From positions 1 to 41,347 of the IMG/VR virus record IMGVR_UViG_3300020203_000035: a stretch of 41,347 nt of DNA; one strand, written 5' to 3'. Source of the DNA: a virus. A program made the position numbers and the translations under genes. Positions 37,774 to 41,347 of this stretch are shown piece after piece. How positions within the stretch are numbered: position 1 is the stretch's first letter; each line of letters opens with the position of its first letter. A model generated the notes under the pieces. The model was not told where the DNA came from. It saw nothing but the letters and a program-made list of their open reading frames with translations, and did no database searches.

Positions 37774-37783
37774 TGGTCGACCA
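37774..37783. promoter_or_regulatory. Palindrome in the leader of the HTH gene, possible operator
   Basis: TGGTCGACCA is a perfect 10-bp palindrome about 25 bases before the HTH start codon and about 20 bases after the predicted transcript start. It fits an autoregulatory operator; no second copy was noticed. Confidence 0.4.
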
Positions 37784-37807
37784 GAGGCTTTCCTCCTCAC
37801 TGGATTA

Positions 37808-37836
37808 AACCTAGCACATTATTTTGATATTGTCAA
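37808..37836 (-). promoter_or_regulatory. Sigma70-like promoter for the recombination/regulator operon
   Basis: On the minus strand TTGACA (37831-37836), 17 bases, TAGGTT (37808-37813). The transcript would start near 37801, upstream of the HTH gene, and run to the terminator at 34480-34506. Confidence 0.65.
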
Positions 37837-37842
37837 GGTTAT

Positions 37843-38079
37843 TTACTCTTTCACCGCCTCGATGAGGTCGTCCAGACTGCTTATTTTACCTTTATAATAG
37901 TCATAGAGGTGAGGGACACCCACGATCGCTACCTTTCTTGCATACTTGTTTCTATCCTTGGTCGCCAGTCCTACTACCCTCTCTCTTTCCTCTGCTCTGG
38001 CTTGGTCAAATCCTGCGTCATAGCATTCGCAAGTTTGTGGTGCATCATTGAATCTACAAATGTGTTCTGGGTGGTTCAT
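37843..38079 (-). CDS. Small protein with Cys/His N-terminus (78 aa)
   Basis: MNHPEHICRFNDAPQTCECYDAGF... then QARAEERERVVGL, a stretch nearly identical to one in the next gene upstream (38076-38477); the DNA repeats for about 31 bases at 37976-38006 and 38242-38272. C-terminal DLIEAVKE. A small metal-binding protein is possible. Confidence 0.55.
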   Translation of the reverse strand: MNHPEHICRFNDAPQTCECYDAGFDQARAEERERVVGLATKDRNKYARKVAIVGVPHLYDYYKGKISSLDDLIEAVKE

Positions 38080-38477
38080 ATTTTTTTCTTAAAATAATCA
38101 GCCCTGGTAGAGTAGAGGAGTTCTTCTTCAATAGCTTGTATTGCGTGCCTGTATGGTGCTTTTTGGTCACTAACAGCATTGTGAAAATATATCAATAAAC
38201 TATCTCTTACACCTTTTGTCTTTGCTCTTATCTCCCCCACCACCCTCTCTCTTTCCTCTACTCTGGCTTGGTTTAGTTTATTGGTGAGGAAGGATTTTAC
38301 TTCTTTTTTATATCTTAAGGAGGGTGGTTCTACGACACCATTACAGCCTTCATTTTTACAAGATAAGTCTATACCATAGCCCACAAAGGAATACGCAGTA
38401 TTACAGGATGGGCAAACTATAACTGGCCCTGTAACAAATATAATCTTCTCAAACTCCTCTAGTATTTTTTCATTCAT
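38076..38477 (-). CDS. Zinc-ribbon protein (133 aa)
   Basis: Residues about 20-50 hold VCPSCNTAYSFVGYGIDLSCKNEGC, a two-part zinc ribbon. The middle NQARVEERERVVGEIRAK shares its sequence with the following gene, showing duplication of a helix. C-terminus helical, ending FKKKI. Overlaps neighbours by four bases. Function unknown. Confidence 0.6.
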   Translation of the reverse strand: MNEKILEEFEKIIFVTGPVIVCPSCNTAYSFVGYGIDLSCKNEGCNGVVEPPSLRYKKEVKSFLTNKLNQARVEERERVVGEIRAKTKGVRDSLLIYFHNAVSDQKAPYRHAIQAIEEELLYSTRADYFKKKI

Positions 38478-38704
38478 ACTTTAATTTTCTTAAGTATAAG
38501 ATTGAAATCTGGGTAAAAGAAATCTCTTGGCTCTGTAACAGACGTTTTTTCTCCACAAACATCGCAAGTCCCTGTATGGTAAGTACTCACATCGTAAGCC
38601 TTCTTTATCGGCGGTTTTCCGTACTTTTTCAAACAAGTCAAGTAGTTAGCAGTCAATCCGCAAGGAGAACAGACATCCCATATATCCGTTTTTTTAGTAG
38701 TCAT
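38474..38704 (-). CDS. Small zinc-finger protein (76 aa)
   Basis: Start at MTTKKTDIWDVCSPCG (context AGAGTATGAC). CSPC near residue 12 and CDVCGEK near 50 make two CxxC sites typical of a zinc ribbon. Overlaps the next gene by four bases. Function unknown. Confidence 0.58.
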   Translation of the reverse strand: MTTKKTDIWDVCSPCGLTANYLTCLKKYGKPPIKKAYDVSTYHTGTCDVCGEKTSVTEPRDFFYPDFNLILKKIKV

Positions 38705-38708
38705 ACTC

Positions 38709-38924
38709 TTATATTTCTTTACCTGAATAATAATCCTCTCGGCGCTCCATCCATGTTTCATTTTCACATTTAGAGCAATCAATTTTGTCCTCATAACCGT
38801 GCATATAGAGCCGTATATCATGCTTCTTGCACTTTGGCTTGTAGGAACATTCACTGCATTTCACGGAGCCGTTTCCTGCTCGTGGATAGTCGTGGAAGTG
38901 GAAAAGTTTTTGTAGGAAGTTCAT
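38709..38924 (-). CDS. Small zinc-finger protein (71 aa)
   Basis: MNFLQKLFHFHDYPRAGNGS then KCSECSYKPKCKKHD and KIDCSKCENETW: several CxxC and CxxH ligands. One of a row of five small Cys-rich genes (37843-39106). Function unknown. Confidence 0.58.
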   Translation of the reverse strand: MNFLQKLFHFHDYPRAGNGSVKCSECSYKPKCKKHDIRLYMHGYEDKIDCSKCENETWMERREDYYSGKEI

Positions 38925-39106
38925 AGTCTTTCAGGGATTACTGGTAAATGGTTATAGCATTGTTTGCATTTGAGGCCGACCGAGCGCTTTTGTTTGTTGT
39001 AGACTTCGATCCATTTGTGAAGCCCATGCACCGGACAGCGAATCATGCAATCACTGAGCGCTTTATTTCTGTACATAGGTTCAAGATTTTTGACCGCGGC
39101 TGGCAT
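38921..39106 (-). CDS. Small zinc-finger protein (61 aa)
   Basis: MPAAVKNLEPMYRNKALSDC..., with CPVHGLH and KCKQCYN ligands. Start context AACACTATG, the same as the Acb2-like gene upstream. Overlaps the next gene by four bases. Function unknown. Confidence 0.55.
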   Translation of the reverse strand: MPAAVKNLEPMYRNKALSDCMIRCPVHGLHKWIEVYNKQKRSVGLKCKQCYNHLPVIPERL

Positions 39107-39128
39107 AGTGTTTATTTAGGGTTAAAAC

Positions 39129-39151
39129 AGTGGTGAATATATAGGGATGGG
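39129..39151. repeat. Left arm of a 23-bp inverted repeat around the Acb2-like gene
   Basis: Bases 39129-39151 are the reverse complement of 39472-39494 with one mismatch. The arms flank the Acb2-like gene, one just after its stop and the other just before its start. They could pair in the mRNA or mark a moved cassette. Confidence 0.7.
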
Positions 39152-39161
39152 CGATGGTTAT

Positions 39162-39455
39162 TTATGCTCCAGTAACACCTGGTTCATTCGGCTGAGTAGC
39201 TCCTGGGTCATTAAGAACAAGCCCTTTTATCGCCCACATAGCACTCGTCTCCAGCTCTGTAACAGCGACTGCTCGCTGGCGAGAAGGAGGAAGAGTTAGA
39301 AGGAGATTGTGCAACGTGCTATATCCATCTCTTACGGTTTGAATAAGGGGAAGCATTTCTTCGGATGGTTTGAAATATCCGAATGGGTTTACTCCTGTCG
39401 CTTTATTTTCACCAGCTGCCCGCTCAGACAGCCTATCTACATAACTTTCAGACAT
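39162..39455 (-). CDS. Acb2/Tad1-hairpin-like anti-defence protein
   Basis: 97 residues from MSESYVDRLSERAAGENKAT (start context AACACTATG). The C-terminal 65 residues (EEMLPLIQTVRDGYSTLHNLLLTLPPSRQRAVAVTELETSAMWAIKGLVLND) match the helical hairpin of Acb2-type proteins in pattern: a helix, LPPSRQRA, then LETSAMWAIK. Acb2 and Tad1 proteins bind signalling nucleotides and block CBASS or Thoeris. Size agrees (about 95). Inferred function: sponge for a defence second messenger. Bracketed by the 23-bp inverted repeat. Confidence 0.7.
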   Translation of the reverse strand: MSESYVDRLSERAAGENKATGVNPFGYFKPSEEMLPLIQTVRDGYSTLHNLLLTLPPSRQRAVAVTELETSAMWAIKGLVLNDPGATQPNEPGVTGA

Positions 39456-39471
39456 AGTGTTTTTTATTACA

Positions 39472-39494
39472 CCCATCCCTATACATTCACCACT
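39472..39494. repeat. Right arm of a 23-bp inverted repeat around the Acb2-like gene
   Basis: Reverse complement of 39129-39151 with one mismatch (A against G at the tenth base of the core). Lies about 17 bases upstream of the Acb2-like start codon and downstream of the zincin-like gene. Confidence 0.7.
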
Positions 39495-39520
39495 CTCTAT
39501 TCTTTATCTGGGTTATTGAA

Positions 39521-39925
39521 TTAGTACCAACCAAGTAAGAACTTCTTTGTTATTTCTTCCGTGAGATAGGCATAAACTTCGTCAGAATCTTTTGAAAGAA
39601 GAATCCTGCGGTCAAGGAGAATCCAACTGACAAGGTGTGATACCTCGTGAGATAGTATGGCTACATTATGTCTGTGAGAGTTTTTGTAGAATCTAAGGAA
39701 TACAGCGTAACCTTTTGTTAGTGGATACATTCTTGCATCAACACCCTTCTCATTTGCCCATTCGTGGTCTTGGTGCTCTGTAAGGTACTCACTAAGGGTA
39801 TGATACTTTTTCTTCTTCCCTGTTTCTTTGATAGCTTCGGCAAGAGGATAGTTTATAAAGAAAGCCACCTCAACAACAAAAGTGTCTATACTAATACAGA
39901 AAAACTTTTTATTTTCTAATTTCAT
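39521..39925 (-). CDS. Zincin-like metallopeptidase domain protein (134 aa)
   Basis: LSHEVSHLVSW holds HEVSH (His93, Glu94, His97), the zinc-binding HExxH motif; a glutamate further on (Glu116 in DSDEVYAYLTEE) may be the third ligand. The N-terminal part is beta-rich. It may cleave a host or phage protein, but phages also use such folds without activity. It is followed by the Acb2-like gene and overlaps the gene before it by four bases. Confidence 0.68.
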   Translation of the reverse strand: MKLENKKFFCISIDTFVVEVAFFINYPLAEAIKETGKKKKYHTLSEYLTEHQDHEWANEKGVDARMYPLTKGYAVFLRFYKNSHRHNVAILSHEVSHLVSWILLDRRILLSKDSDEVYAYLTEEITKKFLLGWY

Positions 39926-40125
39926 ATTGGAAAATAGGTGTCAATGCACCCACCTCTTGCGCCATCACTCCCTAACTCAAGACATTCATACACCGTGGAA
40001 GGTGCTCTCCCAGGGGCGTTTTTCTGCAATTCCTTCCCCACCTCTATACCGACATTCCACCCATAGAGATAGACGATCGGTATAGCTACTATGACTCCTA
40101 TTGCCCACTTCCAGTTATTGCTCAT
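39922..40125 (-). CDS. Small membrane protein (67 aa)
   Basis: MSNNWKWAIGVIVAIPIVYLYGW: one N-terminal membrane helix, then a polar tail with two cysteines (YECLELGSDGARGGC) that would lie outside the membrane if the N-terminus is inside. Could be an exclusion or envelope protein; unknown. Confidence 0.55.
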   Translation of the reverse strand: MSNNWKWAIGVIVAIPIVYLYGWNVGIEVGKELQKNAPGRAPSTVYECLELGSDGARGGCIDTYFPI

Positions 40126-40156
40126 AATGCTTTTTATAGTAGTTAGTCGTAATGTT

Positions 40157-40447
40157 TTATTCCATCTTCACTGACATCTTTTTTGCGAGGGATCTTTTAG
40201 CGTCCACTAAATCACTCCGTCCTGACAAAACAAGTTTCCTGTCTAGGTCGGCGTATTCCACTCTTTTGAGTTCGGCGGACATTTCGTGATTACCAACCCT
40301 GGCAATGTTATCGGCAGAAATTAAGTCTTCCTGAACATATACCCACTTGCCACCAGCGAGCAGCCCTGCCTTTATCCCATTCGCCTCTTCTTCGGTTATT
40401 GTCAAAACCTTCCCGTCCTTGAAAAACAACGCCTTTGTGTAACTCAT
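40157..40447 (-). CDS. Hypothetical protein after the replication initiator (96 aa)
   Basis: MSYTKALFFKDGKVLTITEE...: a beta-rich first half and a charged helical second half (ELKRVEYADLDRKLVLSGRSDLVDAKRSL). Its start overlaps the initiator stop (ATGA), so it is made together with it. It is in the place of a helicase loader but has no ATPase motif. Function unknown. Confidence 0.55.
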   Translation of the reverse strand: MSYTKALFFKDGKVLTITEEEANGIKAGLLAGGKWVYVQEDLISADNIARVGNHEMSAELKRVEYADLDRKLVLSGRSDLVDAKRSLAKKMSVKME

Positions 40448-41238
40448 ACTCTTATTACTTTAGGCTTAGACTGCTTTTGCTGATCAATCCAGGCCTTAAT
40501 ATGGCCCAAATTCCTTTCTAGTTCGGTTGGTTTAATAGACTTCCCCTTAGAAAACCGGTCAGCATTGACTTGAGGAAGAATTTCTTTGACGATGACAGCC
40601 CACTCATCGAGGCTGTGCATTTTGAGCAGGCGGCCGCAGGAAGCACGTTCTGTGGTGTTTTTGAAAAGCAGGCCAAAAGATGGGTTAACCTCAACGAAGA
40701 ATCCAATGAACATGGAAATTTCCTTTCCTTGCAAAACGTCAGTTTTGCTAAAAAGATGTGTTTCCTTATATGTGTTTCCTTGCTTATGTGTTTCCTTAGT
40801 GTAAACCACGTTTACATGGTCGTGTAAACCACGTTTACATGGTGGCGTCTCCACGTTTACATGGTCCATGTCAACCACGTTTACATGGCTAGCCATGTCC
40901 TCCACAGGGACTTGGCTGTAATCCCACTCTGATTTATCAAGCAGAACATAGGTGTTGTTCAACCATTGTCCATTTTTGGTTCTCATCTTTTTTACTTGGA
41001 TAATTTTTCGCTTCTCTAGGTTTTCAATGCCTTTAATTATTGTCGGACTGCTCACTCTATGCTGTTCCGCCATTAGTTTGATGGATGGGAAGCTTTCTTG
41101 ATTTATGTCGGCGTGTCGGCACAAGCTGTTGTAAACGATTGTCCCCTGCCAACCACAAAGCCTTGCTTGTCCGTTTAGATATGCGTCGTCCATCAAGAAT
41201 TTCTCTTTTTTCCTTTTATCTATGATTCTTCTTTCCAT
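40444..41238 (-). CDS. Replication initiator, lambda O-like layout
   Basis: 264 residues from MERRIIDKRKKEKFLMDD (TAATATG context); an in-frame opening further upstream lies in the hairpin leader. A winged helix-turn-helix occupies about 25-100 (SFPSIKLMAEQHRVSSPTIIKGIENLEKRKIIQVKK at 49-84). The middle (115-165) is encoded by origin repeats, and a C-terminal helical domain (about 168-264) may bind the host helicase loader. This N-domain, iterons-in-gene, C-domain order is that of lambda O and similar initiators. Controlled by the leader at 26-101/140-167. Confidence 0.8.
   Translation of the reverse strand: MERRIIDKRKKEKFLMDDAYLNGQARLCGWQGTIVYNSLCRHADINQESFPSIKLMAEQHRVSSPTIIKGIENLEKRKIIQVKKMRTKNGQWLNNTYVLLDKSEWDYSQVPVEDMASHVNVVDMDHVNVETPPCKRGLHDHVNVVYTKETHKQGNTYKETHLFSKTDVLQGKEISMFIGFFVEVNPSFGLLFKNTTERASCGRLLKMHSLDEWAVIVKEILPQVNADRFSKGKSIKPTELERNLGHIKAWIDQQKQSKPKVIRV
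40756..40797. repeat. Three direct repeats (ATGTGTTTCCTT) in the origin region
   Basis: Copies at 40756-40767, 40770-40781 and 40786-40797, 14 and 16 bases apart, perfect over 12 bases. They lie next to the four iterons inside the initiator gene and are rather AT-rich, so they may be secondary initiator sites or the DNA-unwinding part of the origin. Confidence 0.7.
40806..40888. other. Probable replication origin: four iterons in the initiator gene
   Basis: Four perfect copies of CCACGTTTACATGG at 40806-40819, 40829-40842, 40851-40864 and 40875-40888, spaced 22-24 bases (about two helix turns). Each is a near-palindrome (ACCAYGT...ACRTGGT). In lambda the O protein binds four similar iterons inside gene O. 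Three copies are read as HVNV while one is read in another frame as PPCKRG, so the DNA, not the peptide, is conserved. Confidence 0.85.
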
Positions 41239-41347
41239 ATTAGTTTTTTGCCAAAAAAAATACCGAGGGCTTTCCCACAGACCGCCCCCTTGCAAGGGGC
41301 ACTTATGAGAAAACCTTCGGTATCTTCTTTGTGCAAGGGTATTTAAT
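41228..41347. repeat. Terminal overlap: right copy of 120-bp repeat
   Basis: Same as bases 1-120 except T at 41332 for C at 105. It holds the end of the initiator's leader (terminator-like hairpin) and its start codon. See the left copy for interpretation. Confidence 0.93.

Noticed and set aside
1-41347. Prophage or temperate lifestyle
   Set aside because: No integrase, excisionase, attachment site or CI-like repressor was found; the HTH and AbrB-like proteins alone do not show lysogeny.

Overview
The window reads as one complete, circularly closed genome of a tailed bacteriophage with a podovirus-type virion. Bases 1-120 and 41228-41347 are the same sequence apart from one base, so the unit is about 41,227 bp and the ends are most simply an assembly overlap of a circular or circularly permuted molecule. 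There is no integrase, no recognisable lysogeny module, no tRNA and no cellular housekeeping gene. The standard bacterial code fits, with TGA used as stop. The host cannot be named: promoters are ordinary sigma70-like (TTGACA/TATAAT), some starts have strong Shine-Dalgarno sequences, and many others have an AT-rich context ending in AACCCTATG or TAATATG.

Layout. (1) A long leftward late block runs from about 29.3 kb down to 1.26 kb: small and large terminase, portal, a small protein, scaffold, N4-gp56-type major capsid protein, a GroES-like co-chaperonin, a sugar/glycosylation island (two glycosyltransferases, GDP-mannose 4,6-dehydratase, C-methyltransferase, cupin, DegT aminotransferase), virion proteins including a 3D-domain protein, head-tail adaptor, tail nozzle, fibre-like and internal virion proteins, a repeat-rich tail fibre, then small membrane and lysis genes ending with a C39-like cysteine peptidase. 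(2) A leftward early/replication block continues across the circle junction: a ribbon-helix-helix-like protein, YopX, a replication initiator carrying iterons inside its own gene as in lambda O, an Acb2/Tad1-like anti-defence protein, a zincin-like protein, many small zinc-finger proteins, HTH and AbrB-like regulators, NinB-like and NinG/HNH-like recombination proteins. (3) A rightward block at 29.4-34.5 kb, divergent from the terminase genes and ending at a strong terminator, carries small proteins, a tandem duplicated gene pair, and an amidoligase next to a class II glutamine amidotransferase.

How it works together. The initiator and its iterons should recruit host replication machinery, since no polymerase or helicase is encoded. 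NinB/NinG-like proteins process recombination intermediates. The late block builds a short-tailed virion; the co-chaperonin beside the capsid gene probably helps fold capsid protein with host GroEL. The sugar genes overlap one another by 4 to 19 bases and sit between capsid and tail genes, so virion or cell-surface glycosylation during assembly is the natural reading. The amidoligase/amidotransferase pair predicts a dedicated amide-forming modification whose substrate is unknown.

The most notable points are the amidoligase-GATase pair, the glycosylation island, the origin iterons (one copy read in a different frame from the other three, which shows selection on DNA), the Acb2-like gene bracketed by a 23-bp inverted repeat, and two promoters that share a 22-bp element, each followed at once by a terminator-like leader.
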